Notes under the pieces: model-generated
The model's database searches: none
What the model saw: only the letters and a program-made list of their open reading frames with translations
Told to the model about the DNA's origin: nothing
Source: Ancistrus triradiatus
Lineage: Eukaryota > Chordata > Actinopteri > Siluriformes > Loricariidae
Direction of reading: 5' to 3'
Length of the DNA stretch: 64,000 nucleotides
Assembly: GCA_025084515.1 (NCBI GenBank)
Contig: JAJAGP010000423.1
Coordinates: forward strand, 158,501-222,500
Translations under genes and position numbers: made by a program
Shown: one piece after another, positions 21,963 through 32,867 of the stretch
How the letters are laid out: every line of letters begins with the position of its first letter
Position numbering within the stretch: the first letter of the stretch is position 1

Positions 21963-22662
21963 CAAATGGAAGAAATTCAGGATTCAAGACCCCAGGAGTG
22001 GTCGAACAACAAAGATCCCTCCAAGAGCAAGGCATGTAATAGTTGGTGAGCTCACAAAGGACCCCAGGGTAACTTCTAAGCAATTGAAGGCCTCTCTCAC
22101 ATTGACTAATGTTAATTTTCATGAGTCCACCATCAGAAGAACACTGAACAACAATGGTGTGCATGGCATGGTTGCAAGGAGAAAGCCACTGCTCTCCAAA
22201 AGGAACATTGCTGCTCTTCTGCAGTTTGCTAAAGATCATGTGGACAAGCCAGAAGGCTATTGGAGGAATGTTTTGTTGATGGATGAGACCAAAATAGAAC
22301 TTTTTGGTTTAAAAAAAAAAGCATTATGTTTGGAGAAAGGAAAACACTGCATTCCAGCCTAAGAACCTTATCCCATTTGTGAAACATGGTGGTAGTAGTA
22401 TCAAGGTTTGGGCCTGTTTTGCTGCATCAGGGCAAGGACGGCTTGCCATCATTGAGAGAACAATGAATTCTGAATGATATCAGAGAATTCTAAAGGAAGA
22501 TGTGAGGACATCTGTCCATGAACTGAATCTCAAGAATAGGCGGGTCATGCAGCAAGACAATGCCCCTAAGCACACAAATTGTTCTACCAAAGAATGCTTA
22601 AAGAAGAATAAAGTTAATGTTTTTCAATGGCCAAGTCAAAGTTCTGACCTTAATCCAAACTG
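21963..22662 (+). pseudogene. Tc1-like family A transposase relic, truncated both ends
   Basis: Reads RSGRTTKIPPRARHVI, KDPRVTSKQLKASLTL, HESTIRRTLNNNGVHG then LMDETKIELFG, the first catalytic Asp in its normal context. A run of ten A at 22310 shifts the frame. The second catalytic Asp lies in VMQQDNAPKHTN. The chain stops at SSDLNPN, just before the third acidic residue, because a family B Tc1 end begins at 22663. The N-terminal DNA-binding region is missing and replaced by (TA)n. Confidence 0.9.
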
Positions 22663-22867
22663 CAGTGGGGCAAAAAAGTATTTAGTCAGCCACTCATTGT
22701 GCAAGTTCTTCTACTTAGAAAGATGAGAGAGGTCTGTAATTTTCATCATAGGTACACTTCAACTATAAGAGACAAAATGAGAAAAAAAAATCCAGGAAAT
22801 AATATTATAGGATTTATAAAGAATTTAATTGTAAATCATGGTGGAAAATAAGTATTTGGTCACCCAC
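22663..22867 (+). mobile_element. Tc1-like family B left terminal fragment
   Basis: CAGTGGGGCAAAAAAGTATT, AAAGATGAGAGAGGTCTG, TGGTGGAAAATAAG and TATTTGGTCACCCAC follow the long left end of the intact elements at 28612 and 50704. It stops where the transposase would start. No right end follows. The insertion target dinucleotide reads TG instead of TA. Confidence 0.9.
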
Positions 22868-23810
22868 TCATTTGGTCATACACTCTTTCATACACAGCAC
22901 TGGTGTGGGCCATTGAATATCCTTTCTGATGCTCCGTTCCCACTTTATTCAGTCTTGGGATTGACACTAAGAATGCATTGGCATGTGTGCCCCCACTGCC
23001 TGGATTGTGTTTAGATTCTGGTGTTATACCATTTCTATTTGTCAGGCAGAAACAGCAAACCAAAGGGTGATTATTCCATAGAAATGTCAAAAGGCATAGG
23101 TCATGAACTTTTGCCCCTACTGAGAGAAGCCTGCCATGTGACACCACACATTTGGGAGAGGAGAAAACTTTTATCCTGGCCTAAAGTAATTCTTATTACA
23201 TTTTTATGAGGTCTGTGAAAGGATGTCTGCTCATCACAGCAGAAATAATTTAAATTATTTATGTATTTTTCATGCCATTATAATAGTGGATGGTGTATGA
23301 GCATAATGCTTAATGCTTAAAAAAGTGGAAAAGACACTGCACCAGAGATGTTTGCATACTGAGTGCTAGTCTGCAACTGACAGGGAAATCAAGAGAGGGT
23401 TTACATATCCCAGCATGTCCAGACTTGTTTCTGCAGGCCCCTGTTGACTCATTTATCTAGGTTTGTGCTTCTGAGAAAGAAGCTATTGCATTTCCAAATG
23501 AACACAGCTGTGTTTGTTAAACGTTTTCTTTTAAATGCTGTATGTAATGATATGCGATTATACTGGAACAAAAGAAATGATGGGTGATAGAGAAATTCTG
23601 AAAACATATTTGGATTGATCATACATCAAAAATACATAAAAAACTGGTAGATATTTTGTATATGACAAAATTTTGTTAACCAGTGTAATTAATTAGCAAC
23701 TCTGTAGAGACAAACACCAAATCACTAAAACAATTCTAATACAAACATATAGTAGTTGTTTTGTTTGCTAGTGTAAAGGTAGCCTCCTATATTGGAATCA
23801 CTATTTTATA
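22868..23810. other. Unassigned; possible repeat fragment at its start
   Basis: 22900-23040 (GGATTGACACTAAGAATGCA, TGTGTGCCCCCACTGCCTGG) has the look of a dispersed repeat but I cannot place it. The rest is AT-rich and featureless. Confidence 0.35.
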
Positions 23811-24000
23811 TTGTGGTGGCATAATGACTAGAGTACTGGACTATGGACCAGAAGGGTCCAGAGTTCAAATCCCACTTTTACCAAGCTGCCAATGTTGGGT
23901 CCCTGAGCAAGGCCATTTACAAGTGCTTGGATCATGAAGGCTGTTTCAGTTGTAAGTCACTCTGGATAAAAGTGTCTGCTAAAATGACATAAATATAAAT
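23811..24000 (+). repeat. tRNA-derived SINE, diverged copy
   Basis: Head GTGGTGGCATAATGACTAGA, B box GAGTTCAAATCCC and tail AGTCACTCTGGATAAAAGTG match the 1531 copy but with more changes and an internal loss around 23920. Confidence 0.85.
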
Positions 24001-24017
24001 ACCAGAAAGGAAATGTA

Positions 24018-24814
24018 AGTACCTCTGTTCTCTGATACCTCAGAACTCGTTGAATTCAGTTCTCAAGCCATTTTGACTAGAAAAATTTGTCTCAGTTCTA
24101 GATGTTTGCTCAGTACTGGGTACACGTGCTTAAACTTGTATGAGTCGAGTCACGTGACTCGTTTCAGCCAAAACTTGATTCATGATTCACAACATACGAT
24201 TCAGAAGTGATTCAGTGGTTCAAATTCACAGTAGCTCCACTATTTTTATCGTGTTTTCATTTGTACATCTACAGTACTGTATTCTTAGTGCAAATAAGTC
24301 TCCATGGGTCCTGAAAAGGTTAGTTTATAAAATCCATGCAAAAGTAGTTTTGTACTTTTCACTTCCAATCCATTACTCAGTAAATTACATGAAATTTTCA
24401 ACACTTTATTATAATATAAGCTTTGTATTAATGATTTTGGCCAGCTGTAGGTTAATGTAAGTGTTTTAAACATTAACTTACTTATCAATACTTATCAGAG
24501 TATCCATTCCATATCTCCGCTATATAAAGTATAGACAGCTCTACCAAACACTCGTTAAACTCCTTGGATCATGTTACATGTAACTTACGATACATTTGTC
24601 TGAGCATATCCCCATCAAAATTCAGGGAGCACCTGTACAATACAACTCCATTAATGCATATAATGCCTTATACAGTGTGGATTTTCTGGGGAGCTGGAAC
24701 GGATTAATTCAATTTACATTGTTCCTTATGGAAAAAATGTGCTTGGTACTTGTCATTTCCAGTTCTCAACAAGGCTTCTGGAACAAATTAACAACAAGAA
24801 CTGATATATCACTG
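24018..24814 (-). mobile_element. Tigger-like MITE (TGGTACCTCGG family)
   Basis: Flanked by TA at 24016-24017 and 24815-24816. The left end AGTACCTCTGTTCTC and right end GAACTGATATATCACTG are decayed forms of the family terminal repeat CAGTGGTACCTCGGTTCTC. Internal landmarks match the 46861 copy in inverse orientation: TTGATTCATGATTCAC near 24177, TGTATTCTTAGTGCAAATAA near 24278, GGGAGCACCTGTACAATAC near 24625, AATGCCTTATACAGTGTGGA near 24661. No open reading frame, so mobility depended on a trans-acting transposase. Confidence 0.85.
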
Positions 24815-25559
24815 TATGCTTTTGGCATTTGTAACACTGTTTTGGCTCCTTAGAAAGATTGAGATACATGTGGTCTGGTCGCACCTTACTTACACAGAAA
24901 GTTGCCACTCATTTCTGCCTGAAGTCCACAGATTAGAGCGAATGCATGAAAGTTAAGCATGTCAATACGGTTCATGCACAGCTGAGCCCAGCTAATACAA
25001 AGAATGATCGAGTTCTCTCCTGAAGATTTCTCTTCCTTGCAGCTATTGATTACTTTATTTTATTCAAGTGCAGTGCTAGTGTACACATAACTGTGGGCAA
25101 ACCCTGAGAAAGCCAGGACATAAATGTTGTGTGAGTCCATTAGATGTAAGAGGAAGCTGTAAAACAAATATTTAAGTCATTCCAGTCCAGTAAGCACAAC
25201 TGTTCACCTATTTTTATTCATGTAACGTAGCCAGAGTTCCACATTGCAAGTGTTTAAGGACAAGTAGCACGATTTTGCTCCTGGTGCCCTACTTTCAAAA
25301 AACAAAAGAAAAGATGTTGCAGTTAATATTTCACAGTCATTCAGGCACAATCAGATTTGTGCCTCATGTCACTTGTTTGAACGTAAAACTAAGTCCGGGA
25401 ATGATTTACTTGAATAAGCAGTGCCCAAGGCAATGTCAAATAACACTGTCCTCGCATAAGATTGGCATAGCCTCGACGGGATGTTAGCCTAAAACAATGC
25501 ATTGTGGGAATATTTCTTCCAGAAGCTGGGGGCTTCTGAATGAACTGTGAAGCTGAAAA
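24815..25559. other. Unassigned sequence
   Basis: No recognisable feature. Confidence 0.45.
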
Positions 25560-25735
25560 TGAAATGTCAGTCCACAGAAAGTCTCAAATTCCGAACTTGA
25601 AAATGTCACTCATGAAGCTGGCCTAATGAAAAATGGATGATCCTGGCCACCTTGTGCACATTAATGCACACCAGCCAATCTGTCCCCTGACAATTGCTGC
25701 TTATCTCCACACAGACACACACACCTTCAGCTGCT
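25560..25735. promoter_or_regulatory. Candidate conserved non-coding block
   Basis: Repeat-free stretch with the near-palindrome GTGCACATTAATGCAC at 25655-25670 next to GGCCTAATGAAAAATGGATG and CTGACAATTGCTGC. Suggestive of homeodomain-type binding; no conservation data. Confidence 0.25.
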
Positions 25736-26286
25736 TTAGGTAAATAAACAATGGTGAGCCACAATCGAAAATTATGAGGCACATATTCTTGATGTACATT
25801 TATAAAAATCTAATGTTAGATTGTGAGTCATGCCATATTTTTGAGTGAATGCCCGTGACGGCAGGGTCAATGAATGGGCAACCACAGTAAGCAAAAATTT
25901 CAGGGTTTATTACTAAACTTATGGATAGAGTGTGCTTTGATTATTGATGAAATTACACCAGTTTGCATATGCATTTTAAATTAAATACCACACATTTGTA
26001 GTGGGTGTTTTTAACTAATAATGACTGGCATATGTTCTTACCAATATTTGTAACATATCACTATATTAATTACAATTCATGTTATAATAGACTAAAGAAT
26101 AAGTGTACTTCATTTAAACTAATGAATAAGTGTACCTCTTTTTAATGTCCGTTAGAAGTATTAGTTTGGGGGAAGGGAGTGTAGGGAGTGTAGGAAGGGG
26201 AACTCTCTAACTACTCATGTGGAATAACCAACAACCAAGCAATTTTTTTGTGGAATGCTTTTAAGAAAAGATTATTGGGAAAAATT
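25736..26286. other. Unassigned AT-rich sequence
   Basis: Includes two copies of AATAAGTGTAC(T/C)TC about 30 bp apart near 26098-26140; otherwise featureless. Confidence 0.45.
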
Positions 26287-26429
26287 GGGACTGTGGTAGC
26301 CTAGTGGTTAAGGTACTGGATTATGGACCAGAAGGTTTAGGGTTCAAAGTAAGACTGTATCAATTGTAAGACTGTATCAATTGTAAGTCACTCTGGATAA
26401 GGGCGTCTGCTATATGCTGTAAATGTAAT
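26287..26429 (+). repeat. tRNA-derived SINE with internal deletion and duplication
   Basis: Head GGGACTGTGGTAGCCTAGTG is intact, but after GGGTTCAAA the whole central body is missing. The 17-mer GTAAGACTGTATCAATT is present twice in perfect tandem (26349-26365 and 26366-26382) before the usual tail. Confidence 0.9.
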
Positions 26430-26942
26430 CTACATAGGATAATACATTTGAGCCCAGTCTCAGCTCACACAATCCAAATTCTTGCTACAAAGGATTAGAA
26501 GAAACACTCTGTGAGATACAAGAGAGACTTTTTTTATTTACACACATGCATGCTACAATTGCCAGGAAATAACCCTGAATGGGGAACACATGCCATAATT
26601 GACAAGATGGATAGAAAATCTCAAGTGCCTGTTTATAGTGTCATCACTGAAAGTAGGTAAGTCCATTGAAATATGCCAGAAACAGGTAGGAATTTTCCCA
26701 TAGGAAATAATGGAAATAGGCTCCTGCTATCCGAATATTCAGTATCATCAATTTTATGGAACAGGTCCATATAATGGGGTTTATCTGTACAAAGTTCAGT
26801 AAGTTGAATGCAGAGAAAATACAAAAACCATCTCTATCTTTATCCTCTATGATCTGACATATGTGAATGTGCTGTTTTGGAAATGCCCCCATGTTCTCCT
26901 GCCATGCTTTTATATCAGGTCAGCAAGCAAACTGCCAATAAC
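26430..26942. other. Unassigned; possible Tigger-like scrap
   Basis: 26690-26795 (TTTTCCCATAGGAAATAATG, then CCATATAATGGGGTTTATCT) resembles phrases of Tigger-like MITEs but has no paired ends. Confidence 0.3.
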
Positions 26943-27008
26943 AGTGGTGGTTGAGTGGTTAAGGCTCTGGGCTACTAATCAAAAGGTTTTTAAGCTCAAA
27001 TTCTGTCT
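26943..27008 (+). repeat. tRNA-like SINE head fragment
   Basis: AGTGGTGGTTGAGTGGTTAA, GGCTCTGGGCTACTAATCA and TAAGCTCAAATTCTG form an A box and a decayed B box of a second SINE type. The body is missing. Confidence 0.5.
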
Positions 27009-27167
27009 CTCTGAACCTCTTTGCTATCACCTGTTATTGACTGTGGACAGTTTATTCTTTCTGCTTGCTGATCCTGGTTTCTGACTTAATATATTTCTGT
27101 TAAAGTCTATGTTTGTTAGCTGCACTCCAGCATTCACCTCTGCTCTCTGATGGCATTACACATTTAT
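27009..27167 (+). repeat. Possible LTR 3' remnant
   Basis: The end GCATTCACCTCTGCTCTCTG followed by ATGGCATTACA parallels the end of the LTR at 21096-21129 (GCATTCACCTCC... CATTACA). The upstream part is too diverged to align by eye. Confidence 0.3.
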
Positions 27168-28279
27168 TTTCTTACAGGTATTTCTGTGTGTAATACTGTT
27201 CAGCTTTTAATTATTAAATTGAGTTTTATAGCTGGTAATCTTATATAAAGTCTTTACAAACAACAGACCTTTAATATCTGCAGCTGAGGAACATGGCCTT
27301 GGATTTTGCCGTTGTTGTTTTTAGTTTTTTATTGTTGTTGTTTTTTAGGTTTTTTTTCGCATGGTGATTTGCTAATTGTTTCAACCTTCAACCAAGTGCA
27401 GTTATTCCTTTGTGTATGTGTTAATTGCACCCATGGGGAAAATGTAAGCATTACCATTGCATGAAAAGTAGCTTTCATTCCACTTCATTACACTAAAGGT
27501 AAGGGTCAGTGAAATTAAGCTAGAGCTGGGTTACATGTAAGTCAAACTTAACAATTCTTACTGCCAGATATACAATGCTGCTAAATTAGTAGGTTTGTAC
27601 ATAAATGTTCATGTAACAAGAACTGGAAACAAACAGGTTATTAGATCATTATGGGCTGGATTATAGAGAGAAACATTAAATAAATATTAATAATGACTTC
27701 AAAAGTGGGTTATTTTTCATTTTCCAAGTTCACTTGCCTTCAGTTTTAATAAATACATGAAAAGTAGTTTAACCTCAGCAGGGAAAAAAACATTTATAAT
27801 TTCTGCAAATTTAACAAAAATATTTAAAAAAGCAACCAAATCCCGAGACTTACTGGGACCTTTGGAAAGGTGGTCAAACTTTTTCACACATGTTAATTTA
27901 TGCTTGTTTTTTCTCAATATGTTTAAAATACGTTTGCTGTAGAAACTGAAAAAAGTGTCACATTAAAGTTTGTCCTTGTTAGAGTTGGGTTACTTTTGAT
28001 TAGAAAACAAGCAAACTCATTTGAATCCATTTAATGTTAAAAATATTGAAATTGCACAGCTTTAAAAATATTTTAGGCATAGCAAAAAGTTTGTAAGTAA
28101 TTCTGATTTCCCCCTATTTTTTCAACTATTTTTTCCAAACATATTTTGGAATCACTACTTAGACTTCTTCAGTTCACGTTGAGATTTCCCTTGAGGAAAA
28201 ATAAACTCTAAACTAAGCACTATAGTAGCTGTTATTAGGATTCACTTAACACATGTATAAGGTAAAGTTCAAGGACATA
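27168..28279. other. Unassigned AT-rich sequence
   Basis: No gene or repeat recognised. Opposed short open frames at 27717-27942 have no domain. Confidence 0.45.
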
Positions 28280-28391
28280 CAGTGGGGCAAAAAAGTATTT
28301 AGTCAGCCATTGATTGTGCAAGTCTCCTACTTAGAAAGATGAGAGAGGTCTGTAATTTTCATCATAGGTACACTTCAACTATGAGAGACAA
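28280..28391 (+). mobile_element. Tc1-like family B left end, fused to family C
   Basis: CAGTGGGGCAAAAAAGTATT to CAACTATGAGAGACAAAAT, the first 110 bp of a family B element, preceded by TA. It then switches directly into family C coding sequence (CCAATTGAGCATCTGTGGG). Both parents contain AATCCA at this point, so the joint has microhomology. Confidence 0.9.
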
Positions 28392-28605
28392 AATCCAATT
28401 GAGCATCTGTGGGATGCGCCGGACAAACATGTCCAATCCATGGAGGCCCGACCTCGTAACTTACAGGACTTAAAGGATCTGTTGCTTGGTGCCAGATACC
28501 ACAGCTTCTTGGGTTTTGTGAAGCTCATGACTTGACAGGTCAAAGTCTTGCCGGTACAAGACCCACACAATATTCACATTATTTTAATGTTATGGCTGAT
28601 TGAAG
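28392..28605 (+). mobile_element. Tc1-like family C 3' tail (composite copy 1)
   Basis: Codes for the end of a family C transposase (PIEHLWDAPDKHVQSMEA, LQDLKDLLLGARYHS) and closes with TTTTAATGTTATGGCTGATT. It is about 97 percent identical by eye to 50486-50697, sharing the same internal lesions. Confidence 0.9.
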
Positions 28606-28611
28606 TATCTA

Positions 28612-30142
28612 CAGTGGGGCAAAAAAGTATTTAGTCAGCCACTGATTGTGCAAGTTCTCCTACTTAGAAAGATGAGAGAGGTCTTTAATGTTCATCATAG
28701 GTACACTTCAACTATGAGAGACAAAATGAGAAAAAAAATCCAGGAAATCACATTGTAGGATTTTTAAAGAATTTAATTGTAAATCATGGTGGAAAATAAG
28801 TATTTGGTCACCCACAAAAAAGCAAGATTTCTGGCTCTCACAGACCTCTAACTTCTTCTTTAAGAAGCTCTTTTGTCCTTCACTCATTACCTGTATTAAT
28901 GGCACCTGTTTGACCTCGTTATCTGTATAAAAGACACCTGTCCACAGCCTCAAACAGTCAGACTTCAAACTCAACCATGGCCAAGACCAAAGAGCTGTTG
29001 AAAGACACCAGTAAGAAAATTGTAGACCTGCACCAGGCTGGGAAGAGTGAATCTACAATAGTCGCAGGTTGGTGTGAATAAATCAACTGTGGGAGCAATT
29101 GTAAGACATACAAGACTATTGAAAATCTCCCTTGATCTTGGGCTCCACACAAGATCTCATCCCGTGGGGTCAAAATGATCATGAGAACGGTGAGCAAAAA
29201 TCCCAGAACTACACGGAGGGACCTGATGAATGACCTGCAGATAGCTGGGACCAAAGTAACAAAGGCTACCATCAGTAACACACTATGCCAAGAGAGACTC
29301 AGATCCTGCAGTGCCAGGCGTGCCCCCCTGCTTAAGCCAGTACATGTCCAGGCCCATCTGAAGTTTTCCAAAGAGCATATGGATGATCCAGAAGAGGATT
29401 GGGAACATATCATGTGGTCAAATAAAACCAAAATAGAACTTTTTGGTAAAATCTCAACTGGAGGAAAAAGGATGCTGATCCCAAGAACACCATACGTACT
29501 GTGAAGCATGGGGGTGGAAACATCATGCTTTGGGGCTGTTTTTCTGCAAAGGGGACAGGACGACTGATCCGTGTTAAGGGAAGAATGAACGGGGCCATGT
29601 ATCGTGAGATTTTAAGCCAAAACCTCCTTCCATCAGTGAGAGAATTAAAGATGGAACAAGGCTGGGTCTTCCAGCATGACAATGATCCCAAACACACCGC
29701 TCGGGCAACGAAGGAGTGGCTCTGTAAAAAGCATTTCAAGGTCCTGGAGTGGCCTAGCCAGTCTCCAGACCTCGTCCCCATAGAAAATTTGTAGAGGGAG
29801 TTGATAGTCCGTGTTGCCCCAAAACATCACTGCTCTAGAGGAGATCTGCATGGAGGAATGGGCCAAAATACCAGCTACAGTTTGTGCAAACCTGTCATTG
29901 CCAACAAAGGTTATGTTACAAAGTATTGAGTTGAACCAAATTTATTGACCAAATAGTTATTGTCCACCATGATTTACAATTAAATTCTTTAAAAATCCTA
30001 CAATGTGATTTCCTGGATTTTTTCCCTCATTTTGTCTCTCATAGTTGAAGTGTACCTATGATGAAAATTACAGACCTGTCATTTTTCTAAGTAGGAGAAC
30101 TTGCACAATCAGTGGCTGACTAAATACTTTTTTGCCCCACTG
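28612..30142 (+). mobile_element. Tc1-like family B element, complete ends (copy 1)
   Basis: A 1,531-bp element bounded by TA on both sides (28610-28611, 30143-30144). The left end CAGTGGGGCAAAAAAGTATT is mirrored by AATACTTTTTTGCCCCACTG on the right, and the long inverted ends (about 210 bp, with inner phrase TTTTAAAGAATTTAATTGTA) correspond. The transposase between them is dead. Target TA and full-length ends identify it as a Tc1 insertion. It sits 6 bp after the end of a family C tail. Confidence 0.95.
28977..29929 (+). pseudogene. Family B Tc1 transposase pseudogene
   Basis: Starts MAKTKELLKDTSKKIVDLHQ. The helix-turn-helix region frameshifts near 29067. MRTVSKNPRTTRRDL and KVTKATISNTL follow. 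The first catalytic site reads WSNKT instead of WSDET (29415-29429), so the first catalytic Asp is lost. The second Asp is in FQHDNDPKHTARATKEW. A TAG at 29792-29794 replaces the Trp of IENLW. Beyond it a frameshift separates VRVAPK from ITALEEICMEEWAKIPATV, and about 31 bp are missing before VIANKGYVTKY. Not functional. Confidence 0.95.
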
Positions 30143-30198
30143 TATGTGTATACAGATATCCATACATAATGAAACAATATATAATGAATCAATATAAT

Positions 30199-30553
30199 AC
30201 AGTATACACGCAGCCCTGCATATCCGCAGGGATTGGTTCCATTACTAGGAAACAGACATCCTTCCGTATCTTTAAATCATTTCTAGCTTACCTATCATAC
30301 TTAATGCAACATAAATGCTACTTAAACATTTGTTATAATGTATTGTTTAAGAAAAAAGCCTCTACATGTGAACGAATGAGACGCATGCCAAACAATTCTC
30401 AAACTACCCATGATGGAGAGAGAGGCTACAGCAATGCATACTTACACATCATTCACATGGATTCAGTGTAGTGCTCTGAGTTTTACTTCATGGTTTTGCT
30501 TCAGTCTGTGGGTAGTTGAATCCACAGATGCAGGACCAACAGATAAAGAGTTC
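30199..30553. mobile_element. Possible second Tigger-like MITE type
   Basis: Left side CAGCCCTGCATATCCGCAGG with GATTGGTTCC; right side GTTGAATCCACAGATGCAGG ACCAAC in complementary sense. The two are imperfect inverted repeats of the kind ending many pogo/Tigger-type MITEs. No coding region. Confidence 0.5.
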
Positions 30554-30879
30554 TGATTGTAAGCTTATATACAATATAACTGAATGAGGCACCTAATGTT
30601 GTCTTGGTGGAGAAATTTCTAAGGCTGGTTTTTCAAAACATTTGTGGAAAAAAAAGTTTTTTTTCACTGTTATTATATTTATATTATATATTTTTTTGTT
30701 GTACTGCAAAAAAAAATTGTGACTGTTAAGACATGGGATGTTAAAGTTTATTGTTTTTTTTTATTATGTTTAATAAACTTTCACAAAAATGTGAAAACCA
30801 GCCTTTGTAAAAGCTTGAGATTTCTGCCCGATTTGCATAAGGAGGAAATTAAAGGCTTAGATTAATCATCTGATCGCAG
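30554..30879. other. Unassigned, very AT-rich
   Basis: Runs of A and T; no feature. Confidence 0.5.
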
Positions 30880-31290
30880 GTTCACCATCTGCATTTCAGC
30901 ACATCCTCCCAAATTCATGCTCCTGGCAATCAGAGGTTTAAAGAGCCCTGCAAGACTTTTTGGGTGAAATCATTTAATGCCTGCTTTATCTGCTGTCACC
31001 TTGACAGCTGAAGAATGTGTATTTGCACAGCGAGCCCACATTTGATTTATCTTCTGAGCTAGGATGTAATTTATGAACATACTTCGAGGTTCTTGTGTCA
31101 TTACCCATCAAGCTGGATGCCTCTGTGCCACCGGGAGGGATCTGCTCTGTCTGAAAGATGGCTGGAATTCGGGTGAAGTGCCTCACATTAGTCTCATTTT
31201 ATTTCCTCAATTAAGCCTCCCTGCTCTGTGCTAATCGGTGCAAGAGGCATTCTGTGAGTAATGCATTATGTGTAAATATCATCAAGTACA
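30880..31290. promoter_or_regulatory. Candidate conserved non-coding block with TALE palindrome
   Basis: Repeat-free and richer in GC than its surroundings. CTGTCACCTTGACAG at 30993-31007 is an inverted pair of MEIS/TALE-type TGACAG sites, running into CAGCTG. TGATTTAT-like sequence (TTTGATTTATC near 31047), GTCATTACCC and CTCAATTAAGCC provide homeodomain cores. This is one of the better enhancer candidates by eye, still without conservation data. Confidence 0.4.
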
Positions 31291-32492
31291 AAGTGGCACA
31301 AACTCAATACCACCAGTTTCACTTACGAGTGAAAGCAACCAATGATTTTTCAGAGTTAAGAGTAATTAAGTGAAAACTCACCAACTGTGTGCAGCGAGAC
31401 AGCACACTTTATAAGCTGCTAAAGACCATGTAGTCACTGACAAATGTAAAACACATACAATGGTGTCTAAGCAATCAATTTCTCTTTTAACATCAAAATT
31501 GAATTGGCCCGTTTCTTCTGGTGTGAGACAATGAGACAGCTGTGGACTGTATTCATATTGATCCGGTTTGCCGTCGGTTAAAGTGCAACTGACAAATTGG
31601 AGCAAAGGAAATTTTAAATGTGTTTTTGAAACATGGTAGTTGTATGCACACCCACACACATACACATTATTCATGAGCTCACATCCAAATACATGCAAGT
31701 ACACATTCACCTCACTATAAAGCTACGCATCTATAAATAGGTTGTAGGGCACTGAACAACCTCGCCCCCACTCTCATGCTCCTCTATTGCAATTATGTCA
31801 AGGTTTATTTCGGTTAAGCAGCCAAGCACATAGAACAGATTGCACAGCTCATTCAGCAGTAGTTAATACATGTAACTTGCAGAATACTCCTAGTAGGTAT
31901 CAATCAACTTGATCAAAAGCCAACATGAGTATGAGTCTATAAGCTAATGGAGCTAATGAATGAGTGAAATGAAGGTTATCTCCATGCTTACACATGAATA
32001 CTTGTCTTTTACCCTCAAATCAATGCAATCACTTTCCCATTCATGCATCACACTGCTGTAGAAACTCTCTTTTTATTGTTGTTTAGTTCTTGCTTTTGGA
32101 TGACACATTTTTCACAGTAATTGAAATGTATTTCTCCATTGTATACACACCATCTGTATTTTATTTGTTGGCCTAAAGCCTCTACAGAATGTGAAATCTG
32201 TAAGCAACACCTTGACTGGTCCAAAGGGACGAAACTAGGAGCTGATTTAAGAGGGACACAGAGAGAGAGGGACTCACAGAGACTCTGAGTCACATGGACA
32301 TAGGGGCTTTGATATTCCCTCACTGGATGATGGTGACCTTCACCTGCTCCAGATGAACCCAAGAACAGAGACATAATGTGGGCGAAACAGTTCCCCAAGC
32401 TGTCCTTTGCCTTGCACTATACTAACCATAATAAAACAAGTGTAGTCTGTATGGCAGTGAGCTCTCTGGGGATTAACTCATAGGATCTAACA
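31291..32492. other. Unassigned sequence
   Basis: No repeat or gene recognised. Minus-strand open frames of 110-116 codons at 31378-31710 and 32048-32398 have no domain I recognise. Confidence 0.4.
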
Positions 32493-32510
32493 CATCACAC
32501 ACACACACCA

Positions 32511-32580
<70 letters not shown>
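32493..32580. repeat. (CA)n microsatellite
   Basis: About 43 CA units with a few extra C interruptions in the first third. Confidence 0.98.
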
Positions 32581-32583
<3 letters not shown>

Positions 32584-32867
32584 GGCATAGGCCGCAGCAC
32601 ACAGATGGACCCATTGAAACTGTATCTACTTCTCACCTTTTCTCAACAAAAGCTAAAAACCTCCAGCACAGTAGCCCTGGTGAAGGCTTGAGGGTCAACA
32701 AAGCTACCAAAGCACAGCCAAAAATACACAAAAGTATAACTACTTGCTGAGCTACATATCACAAACATGTTTTTTTTTTCTAAAAACTCCCTTATGTGCA
32801 GGCCTTATTCCAATTTCACCCCCAAATCATACAAAGTTTGAAGAGTCTGGGGGAAAAGTCTGCCGTA

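Noticed and set aside
28958..29509. 183-codon frame antisense to the family B transposase
   Set aside because: Mirror frame of a transposase relic; the same shadow appears at 51127-51711.
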